A program made the translations under genes and the position numbers. DNA of 64,000 nt, from NCBI GenBank assembly GCA_963841405.1, contig CAWJCM010000007.1:682001-746000 (forward strand). The letters run 5' to 3'. Position 1 is the stretch's first letter. Every line of letters starts with the position of its first letter. Below are positions 19,013-27,218 of the stretch, piece after piece. Source of the DNA: DATBLE01 sp963841405 (GTDB taxonomy: Bacteria; Actinomycetota; Thermoleophilia; Gaiellales; Gaiellaceae). The notes under the pieces were generated by a model. That model was not told the origin of the DNA, made no database searches, and saw only the letters and a list, made by a program, of their open reading frames with translations.

Positions 19013-19734
19013 ACCTCGGCGACGGCGGCGATCGCCTCGTGCAACCCGAAGCGCCCCGACCACAGCGCGGTCCCGACGACCGCAGCCTCGCAGCCCAGGT
19101 CGCGGAGGGCGACGAGATCGTCGAGCGAGGCGATCCCGCCGGCGGCGAGCACGGGCACGCCCGCATCCAGCACGTCCGCGAGCAGGCCGAGGTCGGGGCC
19201 GGCGAGCGAGCCGTCGCGGCGCGTGTTCGTCACCAGCAGGCGCCTGACTCCGGCATCGGCGCACTCACGCGCCAGCTCGGACGGGGCGACATCCGTCTCG
19301 GTGACCCACCCGTCGGCAACGACCCGCCCGTCCCTGGCGTCGATTGCTACCACCAGCCGCTCGGCGAAGCGGGCCGAGAGCAGTGACAGGCCTGACCCTG
19401 TCACTGCCGTGAGCGCCGCGCTGCCGACGATGGCTCGCGAGGCGCCCGCGCCGAGCGCCGCCTGAATCGCCTCGGCGTCTCGCAGTCCGCCTCCGGCCTG
19501 CACCGGCACCCCTGCAGCCGCAACCTGCTCGACGAGCCCGGGCGTGGGGCTTCCCGAAAAGGCACCGTCCAGGTCGACCAGGTGGAGCCACGCGGCGCCC
19601 TCCCCGGCGAAGCGTTGTGCCGCCTTCGCCGGATCGCCGCCCTCGATCGTCACCTGCTCCCGCTTCCCTTCGAAGAGCCGGACGCACCGGCCCTCGAGGA
19701 CATCGAGTGCGGGAATGACCTGGAAGGTTGCCAT
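19009..19734 (-). CDS. hisA: Phosphoribosylformimino-5-aminoimidazole carboxamide ribotide isomerase
   Basis: A 241-residue TIM-barrel isomerase, fourth step of histidine synthesis. VIPALDVLEGRCVRL (residues 6-20) contains the catalytic aspartate, and VVAIDARDGRVV with TNTRRDGSLAGPDL holds the second half-barrel phosphate and active sites. It is separated from the rest of the his genes and divergent from yerC, sharing a 30-base promoter/operator region. An 11-bp hairpin interrupts the variable loop TAVTGSGLSLLS. It is convergent with argH. Confidence 0.95.
   Translation of the reverse strand: MATFQVIPALDVLEGRCVRLFEGKREQVTIEGGDPAKAAQRFAGEGAAWLHLVDLDGAFSGSPTPGLVEQVAAAGVPVQAGGGLRDAEAIQAALGAGASRAIVGSAALTAVTGSGLSLLSARFAERLVVAIDARDGRVVADGWVTETDVAPSELARECADAGVRRLLVTNTRRDGSLAGPDLGLLADVLDAGVPVLAAGGIASLDDLVALRDLGCEAAVVGTALWSGRFGLHEAIAAVAEV
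19380..19407. repeat. 11-bp hairpin inside hisA
   Basis: Arms GCAGTGACAGG and CCTGTCACTGC with loop CCTGAC. It codes for a variable surface loop of HisA. The GACAGG core resembles the free-standing palindrome at 37456-37477. Confidence 0.65.
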
Positions 19735-19760
19735 CAGTGTAGTAGCATGCTAACATGCTA
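19728..19760. promoter_or_regulatory. yerC/hisA divergent promoter and palindromic operator
   Basis: On the plus strand TTGCCA (19728-19733), 17 bases and TAACAT (19751-19756) predict a start near 19763-19765, at the yerC GTG. An 18-bp inverted repeat TAGCATGCTAACATGCTA (19743-19760; arms TAGCATG and CATGCTA) covers the -10 and lies 9 bases before the hisA start on the other strand. Its layout is close to that of the trp operator bound by TrpR, the family of the protein encoded next to it. Confidence 0.65.
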
Positions 19761-19764
19761 TCCC

Positions 19765-20073
19765 GTGAGCACGGCCGCGAACGACTCCCGACATGAGCTC
19801 GAAGAGATCCAGGGTCTCGACGAGCTGGCCGCGGCCTTCCTGCGACTCCGGAACCGCGACGAGGCGAGACGCTTCCTGCGCGACCTCTGCACTCGCGGCG
19901 AGCTGGAGGCGCTCGCGCACCGCTGGCAGATCGTCCGCCTGCTCGACGACGCGGTTCCGTACGTCGAGATCGCCGAGCGGGTGCACACGAGCACGGCGAC
20001 CGTCACCCGCGTCGCGCAGTGGCTCCGCCACGGCACGGGCGGCTACCAGCTCATGCTCCGTCGCACCCGCTAG
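19765..20073 (+). CDS. TrpR-like YerC/YecD family regulator, probable his regulator
   Basis: A 102-residue all-helical Trp-repressor superfamily protein. ELEALAHRWQIVRLLDDAVPYVEIAERV followed by TSTATVTRVAQWL is the family's helix-turn-helix. This group (YerC) has been proposed from comparative genomics as a histidine-pathway regulator, HisR, in Firmicutes; here it is the first gene of the his cluster. GTG at 19765 would be leaderless from the adjacent promoter; an in-frame ATG at 19747 lies inside the operator and is less likely. Autoregulation and hisA control are inferred from the palindrome. Confidence 0.85.
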   Translation: MSTAANDSRHELEEIQGLDELAAAFLRLRNRDEARRFLRDLCTRGELEALAHRWQIVRLLDDAVPYVEIAERVHTSTATVTRVAQWLRHGTGGYQLMLRRTR

Positions 20074-20115
20074 GGGCGCCGGCGTAGGCGCGACGGAGGC
20101 GGCCAATGAGCGGAG

Positions 20116-21024
20116 GTGGCGGCTTTGCCGACACCGGGAGCGGGTCTCAGCGTGAGCGCCGGCAGCGGCGGCCGGCTGCTGGTCGGGGTTCCGTCGAAGG
20201 GGCGCATGGCGGCCCCCGCGCTCGACCTGCTCGACGCGGCCGGGCTCCGGTTCGAGCTCGGGGAGCGCGCCCTGCACGTCCCGTGCGAGAACGCGCCGGT
20301 CGAGCTGCTGCTCGTGCGCCCGCACGACATTCCCGAGTACGTCCAGGACGGCGTCGTCCACGTCGGGATCACGGGCGCGAACCTCGTCGCCGAGGCCGGC
20401 GCGGACGTCGTCCGGCTTTCCGAGCTCGGCTTTGCCCGCTGCACCCTGGAGGCGGCGGTGCCGACGACCGCGCCGCAGCGGGAGCTTGCCGACCTGGCCG
20501 GGTTGCGCGTGGCGACCGCCTATCCCGTGTCGACCCGCGCTGCGCTCGAAGGGTGCGGCGTCGAGGCCGAGCTGGTCACGGTGTCCGGCTCGGTCGAGGC
20601 GGCGCCGCGGCTCGGGCTGTCGGACGCCGTGGTCGACCTCGTGTCCACAGGATCGACCGCCAGCGTCAACGGCCTCCGGCGCATCGGCCGCCTGCTCTCG
20701 TCCGAGGCGGTGCTGATCGCAAACCGGGGTGCGCTCGCGGAACGTCGCGAGCTCGTCGACCGGCTCGACCTGATGCTTCGCGGCGTCGTCGCCGCGCGCA
20801 GCCGCCGCTACGTGATGCTCAACGCTTCCGAGGACGACCTGCCGGCCATCCGCGACCTGCTGCCGGGCATGGGGGCGCCGTCGGTGCTCCCGCTGGCCGA
20901 GCCGGGCCAGATCGCCGTGCACGCCGCCGTCGCCGCGGACGACATCTGGGATCTGTTGCCGCCGTTGAAAGCCGCAGGCGCCTCGTCGATCCTCGTCGTG
21001 CCGGTCGAGCGGCTGGTGCCATGA
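20116..21024 (+). CDS. hisG: ATP phosphoribosyltransferase, long form
   Basis: First enzyme of histidine synthesis, about 302 residues. The catalytic type IV periplasmic-binding-like domain starts at RLLVGVPSKGRM, and the PRPP loop is DLVSTGSTASVNGLR near residue 180. The final 75 residues form the ACT-like regulatory domain found in hexameric HisG-L, so no HisZ is needed. The GTG at 20116 is taken as start. A second GTG at 20152 is equally compatible with homologues, whose conserved part begins near GRLLVG. Confidence 0.94.
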   Translation: MAALPTPGAGLSVSAGSGGRLLVGVPSKGRMAAPALDLLDAAGLRFELGERALHVPCENAPVELLLVRPHDIPEYVQDGVVHVGITGANLVAEAGADVVRLSELGFARCTLEAAVPTTAPQRELADLAGLRVATAYPVSTRAALEGCGVEAELVTVSGSVEAAPRLGLSDAVVDLVSTGSTASVNGLRRIGRLLSSEAVLIANRGALAERRELVDRLDLMLRGVVAARSRRYVMLNASEDDLPAIRDLLPGMGAPSVLPLAEPGQIAVHAAVAADDIWDLLPPLKAAGASSILVVPVERLVP

Positions 21025-22109
21025 CGGCCGTCGCGGAGATCGTCGCGGACGTACGCGACCGGGGCGACGTCGCACTCCGCGAATGGTCGGAGCGGCTCGG
21101 CGACGGGGCTCCCGGGCGCGTGGAGGCCGGCGGCGAGTTCGACGCGGACACGCTTGGGGCAGTGCGGGCGCTGATCGACGCCGTCGAGGCCGTTCACTCC
21201 GCGCAGCGCCCTGCGGACACGTCGGTCGCGCCGATTCCGGGGATCGGGGTCACCCGCCGCTGGCTGCCGCTGGACTCCGTCGGGATCTACGTGCCCGCCG
21301 GACTCGTCTCGTCGCTCGTGATGACGGCTGTTCCCGCGCGGCTGGCCGGTGTCGAGCGGATCGCGGTCGCGACGCCCCGGCCGTCGAAAGCGATGCTGGC
21401 GACCGCGCACGAGCTCCAGATCGGCGAGCTGTACTCCATGGGCGGGGCGCAGGCGATCGCCGCCTTCGCCTACGGCACCGGGGAGATCTCTCCCGTCGCC
21501 AAGATCGTCGGTCCCGGCAACCGGTGGGTGACGGAGGCCAAGCTTCTGGTCTCGCGGCACGTCGCCGTCGACCTGCCGGCCGGCCCGAGCGAAGTGCTCG
21601 TCATCGCCGACGAGAGCGCCGACCCGGAGGTGTGCGCCGCCGATCTGCTCGCCCAGGCCGAGCACGGCCCTGACGGCGACTCGATCCTGCTGACGACGAG
21701 CTCGGAGCTTGCGGAGGCAGTCGGCGCCCGCGTCGGCGACGACGCGCAGGTCGAGGTGGTGGGCTCGCTGCAGGAAGCGCTGGCACGCGCGAACGACCTC
21801 GCTCCCGAGCACCTCGAGCTCCTGGTCGAGGACCCGGGCGCTCTGGCCGCCGGCGTTCGGAACGCCGGGGCGGTGTTCCTCGGCACGTCGGCCGTCCTGG
21901 GCGACTACGCGGCCGGCTCGAATCACGTCCTCCCGACAGGCGGCCTGGCGCGGGGCACCGGCGGCCTGGGGCTGGAAGCGTTCCTCAAGCCGGTCCAGTT
22001 CGTCGACGCGACTCCCGAGGCGATCGTCGCCGTCCGCCCGACCGTCGAGGCCTTCGCAGCGCTCGAAGGCTTGCCCCTTCATGCCGAGTCCATGGCGGTC
22101 AGAGCGTGA
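21021..22109 (+). CDS. hisD: Histidinol dehydrogenase
   Basis: A 362-residue Zn-dependent NAD enzyme that catalyses the last two oxidations of histidine synthesis. VGIYVPAGLVSSL, GAQAIAAFAYGTG, the zinc residues in LLAQAEHG, APEHLEL, GDYAAGSNHVLPTGG and the C-terminal HAESM are all in place. It is about 60 residues shorter than usual because the N-terminal helices are missing. The start is set by the ATGA overlap with hisG. A repeat element follows in the gap to the next gene. Confidence 0.94.
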   Translation: MTAVAEIVADVRDRGDVALREWSERLGDGAPGRVEAGGEFDADTLGAVRALIDAVEAVHSAQRPADTSVAPIPGIGVTRRWLPLDSVGIYVPAGLVSSLVMTAVPARLAGVERIAVATPRPSKAMLATAHELQIGELYSMGGAQAIAAFAYGTGEISPVAKIVGPGNRWVTEAKLLVSRHVAVDLPAGPSEVLVIADESADPEVCAADLLAQAEHGPDGDSILLTTSSELAEAVGARVGDDAQVEVVGSLQEALARANDLAPEHLELLVEDPGALAAGVRNAGAVFLGTSAVLGDYAAGSNHVLPTGGLARGTGGLGLEAFLKPVQFVDATPEAIVAVRPTVEAFAALEGLPLHAESMAVRA

Positions 22110-22130
22110 CCTCGAGCCGGCTGAACCTCC

Positions 22131-22205
22131 TTGTCACACTGTGTTACTTGCTCCAGCGGCGGTGCGGCGGTGCAGCCCACGGAGCTTGTAACACTGTGTT
22201 ACTTG
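22131..22205. repeat. 75-bp paired-palindrome element, copy 1
   Basis: It begins with TTGTCACACTGTGTTACTTG and ends with TTGTAACACTGTGTTACTTG. The two 15-bp palindromes (22133-22147 and 22188-22202) have centres 55 bp apart. An inverted copy with the same spacing is at 42958-43032. The middle is GC-rich and not conserved. It sits between hisD and hisCB. Confidence 0.8.
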
Positions 22206-22221
22206 CCCGTCCGGCGGCGAG

Positions 22222-23799
22222 GTGGCCGTGAGCGCCAGGGCGCTTCCGGACGGGTTCGAGCCCTACGTCTGGGCCTCGACCGCCGAGGACGTCGCCGCTC
22301 GCAACGGGATTCCCGTCACCCGGGTGATCCGGTTCGACGCCAACGTTCCGGCTCTGCCCGGCGTGCCGCAGGTGCCGATCGGCGACAGCTTCGCCCGGCT
22401 GAACGACTACCCGGAGGGCACGTATCGCGAGCTGCGCGAGGCGGCCGCCGGCTACGTCGGCGTGGATCCGGCGCAGATCGTTCCCGGCGCCGGCGCCGAC
22501 GGGCTGATCGCGCTCGCGGCCCGCACGTTCCTCGGGCCGGGCCGCCGCGCGTGCGTCACGCGGCCGACGTACCCGCTGTACGCGATCGCATCCGGAATCG
22601 AGGGCGCCGAGGTGAGCGCACAGCCGGCCGGCGCCGGCCTGATCTGGATCTGCAATCCGAACAACCCGACCGGCGAGCTCGTCGACCCTGGGCAGATCGC
22701 GGCGCTCGCCCGCGCCCACCCCGACGCTGCGGTCGTCGTCGACGAGGCGTACGTCGAGTACGGCGGAGGCGCCGGCGTCGTGCCGTTGATCGAGCAGGCG
22801 CCGAACCTGGTCGCGATCCGGACGCTCTCGAAGGCGTTCGGGCTCGCCGCGCTGCGGGTCGGCTACGCGGTTGCCTCGCCCGGGGTGGCCCGCGAGCTCG
22901 ACCGGCGCCGCGAACCCGCGCCCGTCGCCGCGCCGGCCGCACGGATCGCCGCGGCCGCCCTGCGCGAGCCCAGGCTCGACGTCGGGCAGACGGTCGCCGA
23001 GCGCGAGCGGATGCGACGCGCGCTGAGGGCGGCCGGCTTCGTGGTTCCGGAATCGCACGCGAACTTCGTCCTCGTCAGGACGGACCCTGCGGTTGCCGAC
23101 CGGCTCGAGGCGGACGGCCTCGTCGTCCGCCGGTTCCCCGACGCGATCAGGATCACGGTCCGCCTGCCGGCGGAGAACGACCTGATCCTGTCCGCGCTCG
23201 GCGCGCAGCCCGAGCCGTCCCGCGACCGTTCCGCACTCGTCCTCCGTACGACCGGCGAAACCGCCCTTCGCATCGCGCTGGACCTCGACGGCCGGGGCCG
23301 CGCCCGGATCGCCACGGGCGTCGGTTTCCTCGACCACCTGCTGGCCCTGTTCGCGTTCCACGGCGGTCTCGATCTCGACCTGCTCGCGTGCGGCGACCTC
23401 GGGGTGGACGAGCACCACACGGTCGAGGACGTGCTCGCCGCGCTCGGCGACGCGGTCGGCTGCGCGCTCGACGGCCGTGCCGGCGTCGCCAGATACGGCT
23501 CCGCGACGGTGCCGATGGACGAAGCACGCGCGACGGCTGCCGTCGACCTCGTCCGCCGGCCGCACGCCGAGGTCGCGCTCTCCTTCCGGGGCGAGCGGGT
23601 CGGCGGCCTGGCGGTGACGCTGCTTCCGCACGCGCTGGAGCGGTTCGCGATCCAGGCAGGGTTGACCCTGCATGTGGACGCGGCCGGGCAGGACGACCAC
23701 CACGTCGCCGAGGCCGCGTTCAAGGCGCTCGGCCGCGCGCTGCGCGAGGCGTGCTCGATGGAGGGAGTCGCGATCGGGTCGACCAAGGGAGCGCTGTGA
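22222..23799 (+). CDS. hisCB: Fused histidinol-phosphate aminotransferase / imidazoleglycerol-phosphate dehydratase
   Basis: A 525-residue two-domain protein. Residues 1 to about 335 are HisC, a class I/II PLP aminotransferase with NPNNPTGEL, VVVDEAYVEY and the PLP lysine in IRTLSKAFGLAALRVGY. Residues about 345-525 are HisB-type IGPD with FLDHLLALFAFHGG, DEHHTVEDV and AGQDDHHVAEAAFKAL, the two metal-binding HHxxE motifs. The frame is open throughout with no start site between domains, so this is a true gene fusion covering non-consecutive steps of the pathway. GTG at 22222 or 22228 is the start; GAGG before 22228 favours the latter. Confidence 0.93.
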   Translation: MAVSARALPDGFEPYVWASTAEDVAARNGIPVTRVIRFDANVPALPGVPQVPIGDSFARLNDYPEGTYRELREAAAGYVGVDPAQIVPGAGADGLIALAARTFLGPGRRACVTRPTYPLYAIASGIEGAEVSAQPAGAGLIWICNPNNPTGELVDPGQIAALARAHPDAAVVVDEAYVEYGGGAGVVPLIEQAPNLVAIRTLSKAFGLAALRVGYAVASPGVARELDRRREPAPVAAPAARIAAAALREPRLDVGQTVAERERMRRALRAAGFVVPESHANFVLVRTDPAVADRLEADGLVVRRFPDAIRITVRLPAENDLILSALGAQPEPSRDRSALVLRTTGETALRIALDLDGRGRARIATGVGFLDHLLALFAFHGGLDLDLLACGDLGVDEHHTVEDVLAALGDAVGCALDGRAGVARYGSATVPMDEARATAAVDLVRRPHAEVALSFRGERVGGLAVTLLPHALERFAIQAGLTLHVDAAGQDDHHVAEAAFKALGRALREACSMEGVAIGSTKGAL

Positions 23800-23873
23800 G
23801 AGACGCCGAATACAGAGGCGACGGCAAAGCTGTCAGCCTCGGTGCGAGGCGATCTCGTGACGCCGCAGGCGTC
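23796..23873 (+). repeat. Start-codon element, copy 2 (hisB/hisH junction)
   Basis: Starts GTGAGAGACG over the hisCB stop, carries GGTGCGAGGCGAT and ends in a hairpin with arms GACGCC and GGCGTC (23859-23873). Relative to copy 1 at argB the hairpin arm bases change in compensating pairs (GATGCC/GGCATC versus GACGCC/GGCGTC). It encodes the first 26 residues of the hisH frame, ending LGARRSRDAA. Confidence 0.75.
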
Positions 23874-24470
23874 AAGGTCGCGCTGGCCGATTACGGCGCC
23901 GGGAATCTGCGCAGCGTGTGCTCCGCGCTCCAGCGTGCGGGCGCCGACCCGGTGATCACGGAGGATCCCGCCGAGATCGAGCGCGCCCCGCTCGCGGTGA
24001 TCGCCGGCGTCGGCAACACGGCTGCGGCGGCCCGGGGCCTGGAGCGGCGCGGCCTGGGGCCGGCGCTGCTCGCGCGAGCGCGCTCCGGCCGGCCGCTGCT
24101 GGGCATCTGCGTCGGGATGCAGCTGCTATTCGGCGAGTCGGAGGAAGGCGGCAGTGGCCTCGCGATCCTCCCCGGCCGCGTCGTGCGCCTGCGCGCCGCC
24201 CGCGTCCCGCACATGGGCTGGAACGAGCTCCGCGTCACGGCGCCGACCGGGCTGCTCGACGAGCTCGACGGCCGGGACGTGTACTTCGCCCACTCGTACG
24301 CTTGCGCCCCGGAGACGTTGATCGCGGTCGCCGAGGTCGACCACGGCGGCACGATCGTCGCCGCGGTCGAGCAGGGACCGATCGCCGGCGTCCAGTTTCA
24401 TCCCGAGCGCAGCGGTCCCGCCGGTGCGCAGGTCCTCCGGAACGCGCTCGCGTGGTCAAGAAACGCGTGA
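23796..24470 (+). CDS. hisH: Imidazole glycerol phosphate synthase, glutamine amidotransferase subunit
   Basis: A 224-residue class I amidotransferase that feeds ammonia to HisF. The conserved domain begins at VALADYGAGNLRSV, about residue 28. The catalytic cysteine is in LLGICVGMQLLFG and the His-Glu pair in VQFHPERSG. The only in-frame start before the domain is the GTG at 23796, which belongs to the repeat shared with argB, so the repeat supplies both start codon and N-terminal extension. hisF begins 19 bases inside the 3' end. Confidence 0.93.
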   Translation: MRDAEYRGDGKAVSLGARRSRDAAGVKVALADYGAGNLRSVCSALQRAGADPVITEDPAEIERAPLAVIAGVGNTAAAARGLERRGLGPALLARARSGRPLLGICVGMQLLFGESEEGGSGLAILPGRVVRLRAARVPHMGWNELRVTAPTGLLDELDGRDVYFAHSYACAPETLIAVAEVDHGGTIVAAVEQGPIAGVQFHPERSGPAGAQVLRNALAWSRNA

Positions 24471-25192
24471 TTCCGTGCCTCGACGTGGCCGCGGGGCGCG
24501 TTGTCAAGGGTGTCCGCTTCCAGGAGCTGCGGGACGTCGGCGACCCCGTCGAGCTGGCCAGGCGCTACTCCGAGCTCGGCGCCGACGAGCTCGTCTTCCT
24601 CGACATCACCGCGACGCTCGAGGACCGCGGGCCGCTGCTCCGGCTGGTCGAGCGGGCGGCCGCCGAGCTGGAGATCCCCTTCACCGTCGGCGGCGGGATC
24701 GCCCGGCTCGGGGACGCCCGGTTGCTGCTCCGTGCCGGCGCCGACAAGGTCTCGCTGAACCGCGCCGCCGTCGACCGCCCCGATCTGCTCACGGCGCTCG
24801 CCGGCGAGTTCGGCTCGCAGGCGGTGGTCTGCGCGATCGACGCCAGGGCGGGAGAGGTCGTCACCCACGCCGGCCGCAGTGCCCGCGGCATCGACGTGGT
24901 CGGGTGGGCGCGTGAGGCCGTCGCTCGCGGCGCCGGCGAGATCCTGTTGACGTCGATCGACGCGGACGGGACGCGCAACGGCTACGACCTCGAGCTGACA
25001 CGGCAGGTGGCAAGCGCCGTGGCCGTGCCGGTGATCGCGTCGGGCGGCGCCGGCGACGCGACGCATCTGGCCGAGGCGTTCGAGGCGGGAGCGGAGGCGG
25101 CTCTCGTCGCGTCGATCGTCCACGAACGGCCGGAGCGGCTGCCCGAGCTCAAGCGGGAGCTGCAGGAGGCTGGATGGCCCGTCAGACGGTGA
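24452..25192 (+). CDS. hisF: Imidazole glycerol phosphate synthase, cyclase subunit
   Basis: A 246-residue TIM barrel that forms IGP and AICAR with ammonia from HisH. VIPCLDVAAGRVVKG has the catalytic aspartate, and LTSIDADGTRNGYDLEL the second one; phosphate loops are TVGGGI and ASGGAG. The GTG at 24452 gives the family N-terminus (VKKRVIPCLD). A GTG at 24467 in GTGA overlap with the hisH stop is an alternative. The 3' end overlaps hisIE by 19 bases. Confidence 0.96.
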   Translation: MVKKRVIPCLDVAAGRVVKGVRFQELRDVGDPVELARRYSELGADELVFLDITATLEDRGPLLRLVERAAAELEIPFTVGGGIARLGDARLLLRAGADKVSLNRAAVDRPDLLTALAGEFGSQAVVCAIDARAGEVVTHAGRSARGIDVVGWAREAVARGAGEILLTSIDADGTRNGYDLELTRQVASAVAVPVIASGGAGDATHLAEAFEAGAEAALVASIVHERPERLPELKRELQEAGWPVRR

Positions 25193-25737
25193 CAGGGCCG
25201 AAGCTGACGCCCGCGATCGTCCAGGACGCCGACGACGGGCGCGTGCTGATGCTCGCCTGGATGGACGAGGAGGCGCTCCGGCGCACGCGCGAGAGCGGGG
25301 AGGCGTGGTTCTGGAGCCGTTCGCGCGAGCAGCTCTGGCACAAGGGCGAGACGTCGGGGAACAGGCTCGCCGTGATCGAGCTGCGGGGCGACTGCGACGG
25401 CGACGCCGTTCTGCTGCGCGTCCGGCCCGGAGGCCCCGTCTGCCACACGGGCTCGCTCTCCTGCTTCGCGCCGTGGCTCTGGCGACGGGTCGCCGAGCGC
25501 GCGCGCACGGGACCCGAGGGCTCTTACGTCGCCGGCCTCCTCGCGCAAGGTCCTGCCGCTGCTGCGCGGAAGGTCGGCGAGGAGGGCGTGGAAGCCGCGC
25601 TCGCCGGCGCGTCCGAGAGCGACGAGCGCCTGATCGAGGAGCTCGCCGACCTCTGGTTCCACTCGTACGTGCTGCTCGCGGCCCGTGGCCTCGACCTGGC
25701 CGCCGTCGAGGACGAGCTCGCGCGGCGTAGCCGCTAG
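25174..25737 (+). CDS. hisIE: Bifunctional phosphoribosyl-AMP cyclohydrolase / phosphoribosyl-ATP pyrophosphatase
   Basis: 187 residues. The HisI half (1 to about 105) carries WHKGETSGNRL and the zinc ligands in RGDCDGDAVLL and GPVCHTGSLSCF. The HisE half (about 115-187) carries AARKVGEEGVEAALA and EELADLWFHSYVLL with the acidic residues of the MazG-like fold. It is the last gene of the his operon and is convergent with amt; the 65-base gap between them shows no strong terminator. Confidence 0.95.
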   Translation: MARQTVTGPKLTPAIVQDADDGRVLMLAWMDEEALRRTRESGEAWFWSRSREQLWHKGETSGNRLAVIELRGDCDGDAVLLRVRPGGPVCHTGSLSCFAPWLWRRVAERARTGPEGSYVAGLLAQGPAAAARKVGEEGVEAALAGASESDERLIEELADLWFHSYVLLAARGLDLAAVEDELARRSR

Positions 25738-25802
25738 ATGCCGGAGCGCGAACGGACGCCGCATGTTCCGCCCGCGCTCCGGCCGGGACCCTATACCTGC
25801 AT

Positions 25803-27218
25803 CTACCCCGACGTGCCCGGGAGTGAGGACGTCTGGTGGACGGTCGCTCCCGCGACCGCGGGCTCGGGCACGGCGTGCGCGGGCCCGAGGTGGCCGTGCG
25901 ACTCGGTACCGTATCCGCCCGGGACCGGGATGTAGAACTCGGGGTAGCCCCACATGCCGTGCTCGTGCAGGTCGAGCCCGTCTGCCTCGGCCTCCGGCTC
26001 GACGCGGATGCCCCACGTCAGCTTGAGCGCCAGCAGGATCAGGAACGACGCGCCGAAGGTGAACGCCCCCACGGCGACGAGTCCGAGAGCCTGGACGCCG
26101 AGCTGGTGCAGGCCCCCACCGTAGAAGAGGCCCTTCGAGCCGGTCGCCAGGCTCTTCGCCTGTGACGGCAGGGTCAGCAGGCCGAGAGAGAGCGTGCCCC
26201 AGACGCCCGCCATGCCGTGTGCTGCGACCGCGCCGATCGGATCGTCGATGCGGATCCGCTCGACGAGGAGGACGCCGAGCACGACGATCACTCCGGCGAC
26301 GAAGCCGATAAGGAGCGCGCCCCACGGCGCGACGAACGCACACGCCGCGGTGATCGCGACGAGTGCCGCGATCGCGCCGTTGAGCATCATCGAGATGTCC
26401 GGTTTCTTGATCACCAGCCACGAGGTGACGAGCGCCCCGAAGACGCCCGCCGCCGCGGCGATGTTGGTGTTCAGCGCGACGTACGCGAAGAAGCCGAGGC
26501 CGCCGAAGTCGACCGACAGGGTCGAGCCAGGGTTGAACCCGAACCAGCCAAACCAGAGGATCAGCACGCCGAGGGTCGTGTAGGCCATGTTGTGGCCCGG
26601 GATCGCATTGGCCTTCCCGTCAGCGTCGAACTTGCCGATCCGCGGCCCGAGGAGCAGTGCCCCGGCGAGCGCCGCGAGGGCGCCCTGGTAGTGGACGACG
26701 GTCGATCCGGCGAAGTCCTGCATCCCCTTCGAGAACAACCAGCCGTCGGGCGACCAGATCCAGTGCGAGACGACCGAGTAGACCAGCGTGAACGCCAGTC
26801 CGAAGACGATGTAGACATAGAGCTTCGTCCGCTCGGCCATCGCGCCCCAGACGATCGCGAGCGACACGCCGCAGAACACGACCTCGAACAGGTAGCCGGC
26901 AGCGCCCGGGATCTCGCTGAACCAGGAGAACGGCGCCTGCCCGATCGACATCAGGTCGGCTGTGTTGGGGAAGAAGCCCGAGCCGCCGACGAGGCCGTTG
27001 CCGCCGTCGCCGAATGCGATCCCGAATCCGACGAGGTAGTAGACCAGCGACGCCAGCGCGAAGATCAGGACGTTCTTGGCCGCGATGTGGCCGACGTTCT
27101 TCATCCGGGTCAGGCCCGCCTCGAGAAACGCGAAGCCCGCCTGCATGAACATCACGAGCACGGCCGCGATCACGACCCAGATCGTGCTAGCGGCGTAGAG
27201 CAGTTCCTTGTTCGTCAT
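25803..27218 (-). CDS. amt: Ammonium transporter Amt
   Basis: A 471-residue, eleven-helix Amt/MEP channel in the cytoplasmic membrane. AGFAFLEAGLTRMKN, SHWIWSPDGWL, the first pore histidine in GSTVVHYQGALAAL and the second in VAAHGMAGVWGTL are present, followed by a 55-residue hydrophilic tail rich in His/Pro/Gly. The ATG at 27218 overlaps the glnK stop (ATGA). The pairing with a PII gene is the standard arrangement in which PII plugs the pore when nitrogen is plentiful. Confidence 0.96.
   Translation of the reverse strand: MTNKELLYAASTIWVVIAAVLVMFMQAGFAFLEAGLTRMKNVGHIAAKNVLIFALASLVYYLVGFGIAFGDGGNGLVGGSGFFPNTADLMSIGQAPFSWFSEIPGAAGYLFEVVFCGVSLAIVWGAMAERTKLYVYIVFGLAFTLVYSVVSHWIWSPDGWLFSKGMQDFAGSTVVHYQGALAALAGALLLGPRIGKFDADGKANAIPGHNMAYTTLGVLILWFGWFGFNPGSTLSVDFGGLGFFAYVALNTNIAAAAGVFGALVTSWLVIKKPDISMMLNGAIAALVAITAACAFVAPWGALLIGFVAGVIVVLGVLLVERIRIDDPIGAVAAHGMAGVWGTLSLGLLTLPSQAKSLATGSKGLFYGGGLHQLGVQALGLVAVGAFTFGASFLILLALKLTWGIRVEPEAEADGLDLHEHGMWGYPEFYIPVPGGYGTESHGHLGPAHAVPEPAVAGATVHQTSSLPGTSG

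Noticed and set aside
22131..22205. CRISPR-like repeat-spacer unit
   Set aside because: Only two palindromes per copy, no array and no cas genes anywhere in the window.
25738..25935. ATG ORF immediately after the hisIE stop
   Set aside because: It overlaps the amt C-terminus antisense and matches nothing.
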